From positions 1 to 64,000 of the forward strand of contig JAUIGN010000037.1 of NCBI GenBank assembly GCA_030430075.1: a stretch of 64,000 nt of DNA. Reading direction: 5' to 3'. The translations under genes and the position numbers were made by a program. Below the pieces are notes generated by a model, which saw nothing but the letters and a program-made list of their open reading frames with translations, was not told the origin of the DNA and did no database searches. Position 1 is the stretch's first letter, and every line of letters starts with the position of its first letter. The DNA is from a bacterium. GTDB taxonomy: Bacteria > Planctomycetota > Planctomycetia > Pirellulales > Pirellulaceae. Of this stretch, positions 51,533 to 60,706 are shown in pieces.

Positions 51533-52699
51533 ATGAACTGCTTACGATCCATTCTGCTGGCTTTAGCCCTGACGGCGGTATTTACCAGCTTGCTGCCGGC
51601 CCAGCCCAACGTCGCGCCGGTTGAAGACGCCGAGCTCGGCAGCACGCGTAACGTGCACAAGTGCGGGACGCTTTACTTCGCGGGCCAGCCGATGCCGGAT
51701 GACATCAGCCGGATCAAGACGGCGGGCATCAAGCGAGTCATCACATTACGCAAGGGTGATGAACTGGATTGGAACGAGGCAGAGAAAGTCGAAGCCGTGG
51801 GGCTGGACTTCGTTGCGATTCCCTTTCGCGAACCCGATTCGTTGACCGATGAAGTGTTCGATCGTGTGCGGCAGCTTTTGCGCGACGCGGACAAGCAACC
51901 CACGCTGCTTCACTGCGGTTCGGCGAATCGAGTGGGTGCTGTCTGGCTGGCGCATCGGGTGTTGGACCAGGGCGTGGCGTATGACGACGCGCTTCGCGAA
52001 GCGAAGCAAATCGGGCTGAAGACGACGGCCTACCAGGAACGCGCTCGGGCTTATATCCGCAAGCAGGCGCCGCCCGCCAGTGTTCGCCCCGGCATCAATG
52101 ACAAGTTCCTCGATGCCGAATTGAATGTCGAGGAGTGGATTGGTCGCTTCGAGATTGAGAGCCGTGAAGTGTTTGCCGCCCGGCACGAGATGGTCAAGGC
52201 GATCGAGCTCAAGCCAGGCGCCCGGCTAGCCGACATCGGAGCCGGAACCGGCCTTTTCACACCCCTGTTCTGCAAGGCCGTCGGCCCCGAGGGGTGGGTG
52301 TTTGCGGTCGACATCTCGCCGAAATTCGTCGCTCATATCAATCACAAGGCACACCAGAACGGGCTGGACAATGTGACGACCGTGTTGTGCCCCGACAACT
52401 CCGTCAGCCTGCCGGCCGACTCGATCGACGTGGCCTTCATTTGCGATACGTACCATCATTTCGAGTTCCCCCAGCAGACGCTGGCGACCATTCATCGAGC
52501 TCTGCGACCCGGCGGCCAGTTGATCCTGGTCGATTTCGAGCGGATTCCAGGCAAGACGCGTGAATTCATGCTGAAGCATGTGCGGGCTGGAAAAGAGGTG
52601 TTTCGCGGCGAGGTCGAGGAAGCCGGATTCGCCCTGGTGGAAGAGGTTCGCATCGACGAATTGAAAGAGAACTACTACCTCAGGTTTCAGAAGAAGTAG
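51533..52699 (+). CDS. Exported fusion of DUF442-type phosphatase-like domain and class I SAM methyltransferase
   Basis: 388 residues with signal peptide (SILLALALTAVFTSLLPAQ). About 30-180: DUF442/dual-specificity-phosphatase-like, with LYFAGQPMPDDISRIKTAGI, KRVITLRKGDELDWNEAEKV and the active-site loop LLHCGSANRVGAVW (Cys-x4-Arg). About 200-388: methyltransferase with GARLADIGAGTGLFTPLFC (motif I), VFAVDISPKFVAHI, DVAFICDTYHHFEFP and LRPGGQLILVDFERI. DUF442 is the domain fused to ETHE1 dioxygenase in Blh proteins of sulfide-responsive operons, so its place in this cluster fits. A methyltransferase carrying an export signal is odd because SAM is cytosolic; the signal might be a membrane anchor facing inward. 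Confidence 0.85.
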   Translation: MNCLRSILLALALTAVFTSLLPAQPNVAPVEDAELGSTRNVHKCGTLYFAGQPMPDDISRIKTAGIKRVITLRKGDELDWNEAEKVEAVGLDFVAIPFREPDSLTDEVFDRVRQLLRDADKQPTLLHCGSANRVGAVWLAHRVLDQGVAYDDALREAKQIGLKTTAYQERARAYIRKQAPPASVRPGINDKFLDAELNVEEWIGRFEIESREVFAARHEMVKAIELKPGARLADIGAGTGLFTPLFCKAVGPEGWVFAVDISPKFVAHINHKAHQNGLDNVTTVLCPDNSVSLPADSIDVAFICDTYHHFEFPQQTLATIHRALRPGGQLILVDFERIPGKTREFMLKHVRAGKEVFRGEVEEAGFALVEEVRIDELKENYYLRFQKK

Positions 52700-52866
52700 G
52701 TAGCAGTCGCCAAAGCAAGGTCGCCTTTCGCCCTGCGACGGTGGCGACGTCGCCCGGATCGCGGGAAACGATAGACGGTTCTTCTGACCAGCGTTCCCCG
52801 TTCGATCCCCAGCCGGTTGTTGTGCGTCGCCGACGTGAAACCGGTGTTGAGCGGCTGACACGGTCG

Positions 52867-53074
52867 GGGTGGGAGACCTTCGGTCAGCCGTTTCGGCGGG
52901 GTCAGAGACCCGCGCCGAGCAGTTGGTGGGAGACCCGCGCTGAGCCGTTGGTCGGAGCCTCGCGCCGAGCAGTTGGTGGGAGACCCGCGCCGAGCCGTTG
53001 GTGGGAGCCTCGCGCCGAGCCGTTGAGTGGCAGCCTCGCGCCGAGCGGTTGGTCGACGTCCCGCGCAGAGCCGC
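52867..53074 (+). repeat. Array of 25-bp tandem units with leader
   Basis: Leader GGGTGGGAGACCTTCGGTCA, GCCGTTTCGGCGGGGTC, then six to seven units starting at 52906, 52931, 52956, 52981, 53006, 53032 and a degenerate last one. Consensus AGACCCGCGCCGAGC then CGTTGGTGGG. It lies just before the gene at 53180 and after the methyltransferase fusion. Confidence 0.9.
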
Positions 53075-53179
53075 TTTATTCGTGGTGGCGAATTCTGGAA
53101 CTCATCTTTACCGGTGCTCTGTTTCCTGTTAGATACCGGCTGCTCGCCGGGGAATGTGTCTGAAACCCACCGAACTGCG

Positions 53180-53917
53180 ATGTTCTATTTTCGCATCAAC
53201 AAGCTGAAGATCATCGACAACCGCGAGGATCGGCGGATCCTTCGCGTCTTCGGTAAGGACCGCGCGGAAGTGAAGTTGAACAGCTTCATCTCCACGAACA
53301 TGACGCACCTGCCCGAGATGGATGCGTTGCTGGCAACAACCAATCCCGCTCACCAGAAAGCTCTCCTGGCCGAGGCGGTTGCCAATGTGGTTAGCTCACG
53401 CGTCCTGACGACCATCGAGAACGTGACCGACAACCACGAAATGACGTTCGGCGACACCGGCTACGTGCTGTTTCAGTCCGAGTACATTCCTGCGGATTTC
53501 AGTTGGCTGCTGCTGGCGATTGAATCGGATCGGGATCAGCGCGAGCTGGGCCAGCAGATGGCATCGATCATTCATGACCGCGAATTTGACGGTCTCTTGA
53601 CGGACACTCTGTCGTTGGCGGCAACCACCGCCAATCCCTCGTACGCGGCTGCGATCGGGATCGGCAAGTTTGTGGCCAGGACGCTGGCCGAACGGATCCG
53701 CAACGACAAGGATGACATGGTCGGACTCTTGTACACATCCCTGAATCGCCGTGAACACTATCCGCACGGCGAGCGGAAGCGGAATCACGTTCCGGATTTG
53801 ACGAACAATATGTTCGTCGATTATTCCATCTTCGGCTTCGAGCCGCACCCGCAGTCGCCGCCACTGAGACGGCTGCCGCCTGTGGCCGGCAAGATTCGCC
53901 CGCGTCGCTCCGCCTGA
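53180..53917 (+). CDS. Cytosolic protein of unknown function
   Basis: 245 residues from the ATG at 53180 (MFYFRINKLKIIDNREDRRI); the frame is open back to 53027 but that part is translated repeat. It has no signal peptide or membrane segment. Notable strings are LRVFGKDRAEVKLNSFISTN, MTHLPEMDALLATTN, FGDTGYVLFQSEYIPADFSW and VGLLYTSLNRREHYPHGERK. It opens like a small beta domain followed by helices. I do not recognise a characterised family. It converges on the large gene that ends at 54081. Confidence 0.6.
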   Translation: MFYFRINKLKIIDNREDRRILRVFGKDRAEVKLNSFISTNMTHLPEMDALLATTNPAHQKALLAEAVANVVSSRVLTTIENVTDNHEMTFGDTGYVLFQSEYIPADFSWLLLAIESDRDQRELGQQMASIIHDREFDGLLTDTLSLAATTANPSYAAAIGIGKFVARTLAERIRNDKDDMVGLLYTSLNRREHYPHGERKRNHVPDLTNNMFVDYSIFGFEPHPQSPPLRRLPPVAGKIRPRRSA

Positions 53918-54080
53918 GCCGCGGCCCCAGCCGAAGCAATTCGTGCAAAGCGAATGGTGCGCGCACGAAGAACGGGTCTTGGACGTGATCGAGACGGCTG
54001 ATGAATGATCCAGGATATCGCGGGCAGCGGATGACCGTGCAGCGGGCATTCGCTGGGGATCGGTCCGAGGCCCTGCGAGG

Positions 54081-57000
54081 TCAGCGTTTCGGCGGCATGG
54101 CTTCGCGGACCACTGCGCCGTGCTGATCCGTCATGACAAGCAGCGAGAGCTTCTTGACGAAATCCAAGTCGTTGGTGTTCAGCGACGAATAGTCGAAGCG
54201 GCCTCGCAGGTCCGTGTAGCCATCCTTGAAGAACCGCACCTTGCCGCCTTGCATTTGTGCGTAAACCTTCACGTACGCTTTCGAAAGGGGACGCCCCGAC
54301 TCGGCCGACGTCAGCCTGAGTTGGCCGTAGTTCTCAATCACCTGCAGGGCCAGTGAGTTGGAATAGTAGGCCCGCGAATGGGTGATGCCGGCCCCCACGA
54401 TCTCGACGAGCACGTTGGCGTTGTGGAGTTCCTGGGGCAGGTCAAATTCGTGGGCAGTCTTTCCTTCGGGTAGCCGGACTTCGCCGCTCAGGTTCGGCCG
54501 GATATGAGAGAACTGACTGGAGTACTGTTGTACGAAGGGGTTCCGGCTGAACAGCAATTCGATATCCATCAAGTAATAGTTGACGGAGACGTTGTCGAGA
54601 ATCTGGTAGTTGATCTTGATCTTGCGGGCTTCCACGGAGAAATCGAAACCCGGCTCGGTGGCTGCCAGTTGCCCTTGCGATTGCTGGCGGCTCTGGGGGT
54701 CAAGAACTTCGACCTGGGCGCCCGTGACTTCATCAAGCTGTTGGTCGATGGCGGCAAACGCGAGACGCCAACGGTCGACCGGTTCGTCGTGATGGCGGGC
54801 CACGATTTCTCGAGCTGCATCGACATCTTCTCGGTAGAGGCTCAAATAGGCCGCAAAGTAGTCGTACTGGAGTTGCGTGTCCAAGTTTGCCGCATTGACC
54901 TGGTCGAACAGCAAGATCGCCTCTTCGATGCGATCTTGCAGCAACAGGTAGTACGTCACCGCCAACAGGTCGGCATCGGTTAGTTTCCGCCGGTAGCTCA
55001 AGATCTTCAGCAGTTGATGGTACTGGCTGGCCAGGCGCTCGTTGAGAATGGTCCTGCGGCGTCCCAACTGGTGCGCTCTGGCATTAACCAGCGGCCGGTA
55101 ATCAAGATGCTGATATTGCCGGCGAGCGACCGGATCGATGCTGAGCAGCGGACTCTCCAGGTAGCTTCCGCACTGGGCCACGAAAGTGTCGGCGTGCTGC
55201 AGAAATTCGCGGGTGATTTCCGGGGTGTCGTGGTGAATCGCATAGGACCACAGCGTGTGATCGTAGGCGTGGCGGTTGGCCAGCAGGTCGACCACCTTGA
55301 GAAAGAACGGCTTGTCTCGCATGCGGAAGGCGATCTTGGAGAGATCGACCCGGTGCAGGTTGCCATGCTTCAGGAAGGCGAGCACGTCTTCCTCGCGGCC
55401 ATTCTGCGAAATGTACTCCCACGATTCGCGATCGATCCGGCTGAGCGACTCGACCACGGTCAGACGAGCCGGCTCGGCATGTGCCAGGAGTCCTTCGTTT
55501 CTGGCGATCTGGACGGGATAGTGGGGATACTCACCGGCGGCGGGAAAGTAAAAGTGGTATTCGACTGTCTGCGTGTGGTACGGCTGCAGGTCCACCGGCA
55601 CACTCCGTGTTTGGTGGCCTTTGAGGACGGGTAAGGCTCCCGCCGGGATCTGCGTCAAGACATCCAGCTTTTGCGGCGACGACGTGGGGTTAGTGATGAC
55701 GACCTGGCAACCATAGACCGTATGCACGAGGAACTCGTCCGTCACGAACTTGTCAAGTCGGCGGTTGTTCACATGCCGGTAGCGGTCGCCGTGGCGGAAG
55801 AAGTTCTGACTGACCAGGATCGGCGTTTGCTCAGCGGCGGGCTCGGTGGGGCGGAGCTCTTCATGGACCACCAGGAGCGGGCTGCCGGCCGTCAACTTCA
55901 GTTGTCCCTCAGCCAACTCGGTTTCGTGTGCCCCTGCCGTGAAGGGGAGGTCGATCAGGGCCAGGGCCAGCATCATCTCGGCGAAGTTCCTCGTCGATTC
56001 GACGAAGCGGGCCGAGTAAAACGGTTGATCCGGCCGGTGATTGGCGTAGTCGCGCCAGAAGCCGTTGACGGTAATCAATTCGGCAGACTGCTTTTCCAGG
56101 GGGAGTTTGTAGTAGTTGTTTTCGACCCATTCCTGGGTCTTATCCAGTTGCTGATAGAGTTGCCGCGCTTGTTGTCTTAACTCGATTCGACCAAAGAGCG
56201 ATTCGACTTGTTTTCCGGCCCGCGTCCGACGGGTTGGCGGAGCGGGTGCGGGCGGGACGTTGCGATCTGCCTTTTCTTTGTTGAACTTGTCGCTGGCTGC
56301 GATCCCGAACGGCTCGTCCTCAGGGCTCGGCTTCGGCGCCACTTCCCCGAGCCGCCGGCGGCCGGCGACTGCGCCCCCAACTCCGCTTCCCATCGGCGCG
56401 GCAAAGTCGTCTGCGAAACTCACGTCCGGCAGGCCGGCCAAGTCATCCGTGTCGAAGTTGAGCCTAAGCAGATCGCTCTGGCGATCCAGGGCACGACCAC
56501 TGAGGGCCGAATCAAACCAAAAGGCGGCCTGGTCGACGTTCGGCGGCAGCAAGTCGAAACGGTCGTTGACGTCTTGCACCGTATGCGCGCGGTCCGCTGC
56601 GATCCGCTGCGAGAGCAGGATCCGCTCGACCACATTCAGCCGCGCGTACTGCCAAGGCTGGAGGTAGGATCGCAAGTCGGCGGCGATCAACCAGTGGTCG
56701 AGAAACGTCTTGTCTTTCTTGTTCCTGATGAATGGCAAGACCACCTGGCGGAAGAAGTCGTTATCTTTCTTGAACAAGAAGAAATTCAGCTCGTGGCAGG
56801 CGTACTTCGAGTAGTTGTCGCGTTTCTGCTCCAAGGTCAGCGTGGGCCACTCCATCAAGAAGCGGAATTCGGCCAGTTGCGGATTCTTCGACAGTGTCGT
56901 GTAAAGGGCATAGATGCGATCCAGCGAGTCATAAACCTCGAAACGCGACGAGGCAAGATCGGCCAGTGTAAATGTGTCGCCTGACGAGATCAGGCTGATC

Positions 57001-60000
57001 TGTTTTTGTTGCGTGAAGTGCTGGTTGGGGTCCAGGCTGCGAGTGAAGCGGAGGTCGAGGAAGTCAGTCGGCTTTTCAGGCAGCGAGTGCGTGCGATAGA
57101 CGGTGTCAAAGGGATCGACGGCGACGACATGCAGCCAGGAGTGCGAGCCGAGGAGTTCGGTTGGCACGATCACCACGCCCTGGTCATTGGGACGGGCGTT
57201 GAGCAGCACGGTGGATGCTTCCGAGAGGAAGTCCAGGTTGGCGAATTCACCCGCCGGGGCCGCACCTTCCTCGGCGGCAGCGTCTACGGACTCGGAACGG
57301 GGTGCGCTCGAGGGGCTCGGGGCGAAATCGGATCCCTTCTTCGCCTCCTGTTCACCGGCGGTCGTGCTGCGCAAGGCCCAGGGTGCCAAGAGAAGACTGG
57401 GGCGATCCAGCATCACGCCCGGATATTTCTTGGTGAACTGCCGATCGATGATATATCGGTATTCGTCGCCAATATTCCGGCCGGCCGCGTAGACCGTCGT
57501 GGCAGAAGGTGGAATCACTCGCCGGGGGGCGGGGACACGAATCCGACTGAGTTTGTCGTAGATGGAGTGAGCCGGATGGTAGCGGGTGGCGAACAGATGG
57601 ACGCGGGTGAATTCGTCGGCACCCGTCAACGGAATCCGTAGCTCGTCGCCGTCGGTCTGAATTGGCCCGACGTGCAATGTCGGTCGCGGCGAGCTTTCGA
57701 GATGCCGGCTGCTTCCCAGCACGAAGTCCTCCAGCCGCTCGCCGGCTGCCAGGCGGACTCGGATTCGCTGCTGCTCTTCCTTGAGAATCAATTCGTAGTC
57801 ACCGCGAGGCAGCTTGTCGATCTGCAACATGCCGTCCTGGACGCTGAGGGACGAGAACCGGTCGGCGACGTACGTGTTGCCGCGTAGCTCCAGCAACGCG
57901 ACCGCTCGACGCGCCACCGCTTGCGGGTCGCCCAGGTAGGGCACCAACAGGGGCTTACCGGCGACGCCGTGGATGGACGGCTGGTAGGTGCGCTGGTCGC
58001 GGAGCAGGTTCCAGGTCTGTGAGACGCCGCTGGGGCCTTGGGCCGTGATGGCCGCAATGTCCGTCAATTCGCCGAGGGCGATGCGGCCCTGGAAGTCGGT
58101 CTGCAGGGCGACGGTGACCGGTTCGCGAAAATCACGATGTTTGCACGATAGTTGCACCGGCCGGTCGGCCCGTGTTTCTCCCGTCTTGCCTAACAGTTCG
58201 ATCACGTACTTGCCGCTTACTTTGGTCAGCAACAGTTGTGCCGTCTTCTCTGTCTGGTCAATCTGGTTGAGCGAAACGGAATCGGTGGCGGTGAGCGTGA
58301 CCTTCTTGTTCTGGCTGGCCTGTTTGACCGTGGCTTGGAGCCGAAAACTGAGCTGGGCCAGGCGGGCCGGAGTGTCAAACTCGAATTTGGATTCGCCATC
58401 CTCCTGCAACGTGAAGTCGGGAACGTCCTTGGACGAGCGGACTCCATCCTGGTCGACGGACGTGATGGTCAAGCGGACATCATTCAAGGTGGAGAGCGGA
58501 ATCGGTGCCCCGTTGACGTAAAGTCCAGGTCGGACCACAACCTGGGCAGCGCGTCGTGCGAGCAGTGATTCGCGATCGACGTAAAAACCGGCAGCCAGAT
58601 GATAGTTCTCTGCGCGATGCTGGAAGAAGTCCAGCGAGGAAAAGCCCTGGTGCGAAATCACGATTGGCACGCGGCCGGCCCGAGCCGTGTACGGTACCAG
58701 GATCCGGCCGTCGCCGAGCGGTTCGTATTCATGGCCCGCCAGCCAGATCGTGGCATCGTCGAGCTTCCGATTCTGCTCGTCCAAGATCGTAAACAGATGC
58801 CCCGCCGCATGGTCCCGAACCAGGAACCGCAGTTTACCCTTGCGGATCACCGCGCGGCTGCTGAGGCCGTTGCCGATAAAGTCGACGACGTAGACGCCCG
58901 GATCCGTTAACGACGGAAAGTCGAAGTGACGCCGGACTCGATGGAGCGGAGGCGCGGTGTACTCGTATGTCGTCGATTCGTTCGCGACCAGTCCGTCCAG
59001 CTCGATGTCCGAGTTGACTTCCCGTCCTTGCTGCTGATAGAAATTCCGCGCGTTGATCTTGAAGATCTTGACGATCAAGGAACGAACGTTCTTAACGTCC
59101 AAGTCGAGGCTGACGGGTGCGTCTGCGGCGAACTGCGTCCGATTGGTCGGCGCGAAGTCGAGATCGACCCGCTCCTTGAGCGCCTGATACTTGTCCGGCG
59201 GGAGGAGCGAGTACCACTGTTCGGGTTCGCCCAGCCCGTGGACGATCTTGGCCTCCGCCAGGTTGTGACGCAAGAATGTGTCGTCGACGAACGGTTCGTA
59301 GGGTTTGGTCGCTGATTCTTTGACGAAGAAGTGATGCAGGTACTCGCGGACCAGCCGTTCGTCGTTTCCGATCGGCGGTAAGCGTGTGGTGCGGGCAAAG
59401 TCGGCGTTGAGGTCGGCGGCGAAGCGGCGGTTGTCGCCCACTGACATGTACTTGGCTTCCATGTAGCCGACCTTACGCGGCAGTTTGAGGTAGGCCATGA
59501 AGCGGGCCTTGTCGTAAATGCCCTGTGTTCGGTCGAGGGCCAGCCGGTGATAAAGGACGTGGGCCTTCAGTGAGTTGTGGACCGGGGCTAGGGTCGCCGT
59601 GAATGCCTCGAGCCGTGACAGGTACGCGACATAGGATGCCGGATCGTGCTGCCAGTCCAGGTCGTTGTTAGGCTGCAGCTTGGAAAGGTAGGTGTTGACG
59701 AAGTTGGCCTGGTCGCGGAGGTCGGGCTTGACCTCCAGGCATTCGTCCAACTGGCTGCGCAGTAACCGGCCGTGAATGGCCAGCGAGCCAAACGGCTTGC
59801 TGTACTTGTGCTGCAAATCCGCGACGATCAGTTTGGCCAGATTGGCGTGATCCGGCAGTTGCAGCCGGCTGAGCAAATCTCGCCGAACATCCGGTTTGAG
59901 ATCGGATTGAATCAGCCAATCCAGGGCAGAGTCTTCAAAGCCGGCCGTGTTCTGGTGGCGGCGAAAGGCGTCTTGCGTGAGGCGCTGGCGGCTGAGCAAA

Positions 60001-60404
60001 GCTGGATCGAGCTCGGTTGGGAGGTTCGGCTTCTCTCCGACGGTGACACGCTGGTGCTTGAATTGCAGCCCCAACCGCGAACGAATCCGTTCCAGCGACG
60101 CCGCCGGATTCCGAGGATACGTCAACAGTGCCTGGCGATTCTGAATTTCTCGCACGCGCGGTGTTTCCCGGTAGCGCTTGATCCAGGCTTCGAGTAGCCG
60201 CTCGACCTGATCGAACTGTTCCGTGTTTTGCAAATGCAGGCACGTGTAGTAGTAGTAGTCCTCCGAGCCCGGGATCAGTTGTTTGAGGGCCGTTGGCCGA
60301 TCGGCGGACAACGAAAAGTCCTCGATGTAGTCAATCTCGGCTGCCGCCAGTAGGCCGGAGATCAGGACCGCGAATGCGGAAGCGAGGTGCGCCATCTGTC
60401 TCAT
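54081..60404 (-). CDS. Giant exported macroglobulin-like protein without thioester
   Basis: 2107 residues from ATG 60404, chosen because AAGGAG lies eight bases upstream and a signal peptide follows (MAHLASAFAVLISGLLAAAE); ATG 60428 lacks both. The first ~400 residues are helical (TPR-like: YYYYTCLHLQNTEQFDQVER). From about 420 come repeated beta domains of the MG type found in alpha-2-macroglobulins (VSLDLDVKNVRSLIVKIFKI, DPGVYVVDFIGNGLSSRAVI, YVIELLGKTGETRADRPVQL). A disordered Ser/Ala/Glu stretch lies near 1040. The C-terminal third is helical with YGCQVVITNPTSSPQKLDVL and DVSVNYY-like sequence. No GCGEQ thioester or bait-region Cys was found. Probably a periplasmic or surface protein of a planctomycete-specific family. 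Confidence 0.75.
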   Translation of the reverse strand: MRQMAHLASAFAVLISGLLAAAEIDYIEDFSLSADRPTALKQLIPGSEDYYYYTCLHLQNTEQFDQVERLLEAWIKRYRETPRVREIQNRQALLTYPRNPAASLERIRSRLGLQFKHQRVTVGEKPNLPTELDPALLSRQRLTQDAFRRHQNTAGFEDSALDWLIQSDLKPDVRRDLLSRLQLPDHANLAKLIVADLQHKYSKPFGSLAIHGRLLRSQLDECLEVKPDLRDQANFVNTYLSKLQPNNDLDWQHDPASYVAYLSRLEAFTATLAPVHNSLKAHVLYHRLALDRTQGIYDKARFMAYLKLPRKVGYMEAKYMSVGDNRRFAADLNADFARTTRLPPIGNDERLVREYLHHFFVKESATKPYEPFVDDTFLRHNLAEAKIVHGLGEPEQWYSLLPPDKYQALKERVDLDFAPTNRTQFAADAPVSLDLDVKNVRSLIVKIFKINARNFYQQQGREVNSDIELDGLVANESTTYEYTAPPLHRVRRHFDFPSLTDPGVYVVDFIGNGLSSRAVIRKGKLRFLVRDHAAGHLFTILDEQNRKLDDATIWLAGHEYEPLGDGRILVPYTARAGRVPIVISHQGFSSLDFFQHRAENYHLAAGFYVDRESLLARRAAQVVVRPGLYVNGAPIPLSTLNDVRLTITSVDQDGVRSSKDVPDFTLQEDGESKFEFDTPARLAQLSFRLQATVKQASQNKKVTLTATDSVSLNQIDQTEKTAQLLLTKVSGKYVIELLGKTGETRADRPVQLSCKHRDFREPVTVALQTDFQGRIALGELTDIAAITAQGPSGVSQTWNLLRDQRTYQPSIHGVAGKPLLVPYLGDPQAVARRAVALLELRGNTYVADRFSSLSVQDGMLQIDKLPRGDYELILKEEQQRIRVRLAAGERLEDFVLGSSRHLESSPRPTLHVGPIQTDGDELRIPLTGADEFTRVHLFATRYHPAHSIYDKLSRIRVPAPRRVIPPSATTVYAAGRNIGDEYRYIIDRQFTKKYPGVMLDRPSLLLAPWALRSTTAGEQEAKKGSDFAPSPSSAPRSESVDAAAEEGAAPAGEFANLDFLSEASTVLLNARPNDQGVVIVPTELLGSHSWLHVVAVDPFDTVYRTHSLPEKPTDFLDLRFTRSLDPNQHFTQQKQISLISSGDTFTLADLASSRFEVYDSLDRIYALYTTLSKNPQLAEFRFLMEWPTLTLEQKRDNYSKYACHELNFFLFKKDNDFFRQVVLPFIRNKKDKTFLDHWLIAADLRSYLQPWQYARLNVVERILLSQRIAADRAHTVQDVNDRFDLLPPNVDQAAFWFDSALSGRALDRQSDLLRLNFDTDDLAGLPDVSFADDFAAPMGSGVGGAVAGRRRLGEVAPKPSPEDEPFGIAASDKFNKEKADRNVPPAPAPPTRRTRAGKQVESLFGRIELRQQARQLYQQLDKTQEWVENNYYKLPLEKQSAELITVNGFWRDYANHRPDQPFYSARFVESTRNFAEMMLALALIDLPFTAGAHETELAEGQLKLTAGSPLLVVHEELRPTEPAAEQTPILVSQNFFRHGDRYRHVNNRRLDKFVTDEFLVHTVYGCQVVITNPTSSPQKLDVLTQIPAGALPVLKGHQTRSVPVDLQPYHTQTVEYHFYFPAAGEYPHYPVQIARNEGLLAHAEPARLTVVESLSRIDRESWEYISQNGREEDVLAFLKHGNLHRVDLSKIAFRMRDKPFFLKVVDLLANRHAYDHTLWSYAIHHDTPEITREFLQHADTFVAQCGSYLESPLLSIDPVARRQYQHLDYRPLVNARAHQLGRRRTILNERLASQYHQLLKILSYRRKLTDADLLAVTYYLLLQDRIEEAILLFDQVNAANLDTQLQYDYFAAYLSLYREDVDAAREIVARHHDEPVDRWRLAFAAIDQQLDEVTGAQVEVLDPQSRQQSQGQLAATEPGFDFSVEARKIKINYQILDNVSVNYYLMDIELLFSRNPFVQQYSSQFSHIRPNLSGEVRLPEGKTAHEFDLPQELHNANVLVEIVGAGITHSRAYYSNSLALQVIENYGQLRLTSAESGRPLSKAYVKVYAQMQGGKVRFFKDGYTDLRGRFDYSSLNTNDLDFVKKLSLLVMTDQHGAVVREAMPPKR

Positions 60405-60706
60405 CGGGGAAACTCCTTGGGGCGTCATGAGTTAGCTCGGGTGGAACGCCTGCCGCGATACGCTCCAATCTACTCTAATTGGCGGCGGTAGCACGCGTAT
60501 TATGACGAACGACGGGGCAAACCGGTTTTCGTTCCCCTCGAATTTCCGGGGAAAACGCCCTGCAACGATGGTGCAGCCCGCCGCCCGGTCAGACCATCAC
60601 CCGGCCTGGTCCCCGCGAGCGTCGCTAGCACGAGCCTGTCGGAGAACTCTGGCAAGCGAGCATTTCCCTGGCGGAAGAATTCTTCTACAGTAGGCCCGCT
60701 GAGGGC
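60405..60706. promoter_or_regulatory. Divergent promoter region
   Basis: About 300 bases between the macroglobulin-like gene (minus) and the hemolysin-III family gene (plus). No palindrome or tandem repeat was seen. Confidence 0.45.

Noticed and set aside
52906..53074. 25-bp array considered as a CRISPR
   Set aside because: Units are directly adjacent with no spacers between them and no cas genes nearby.
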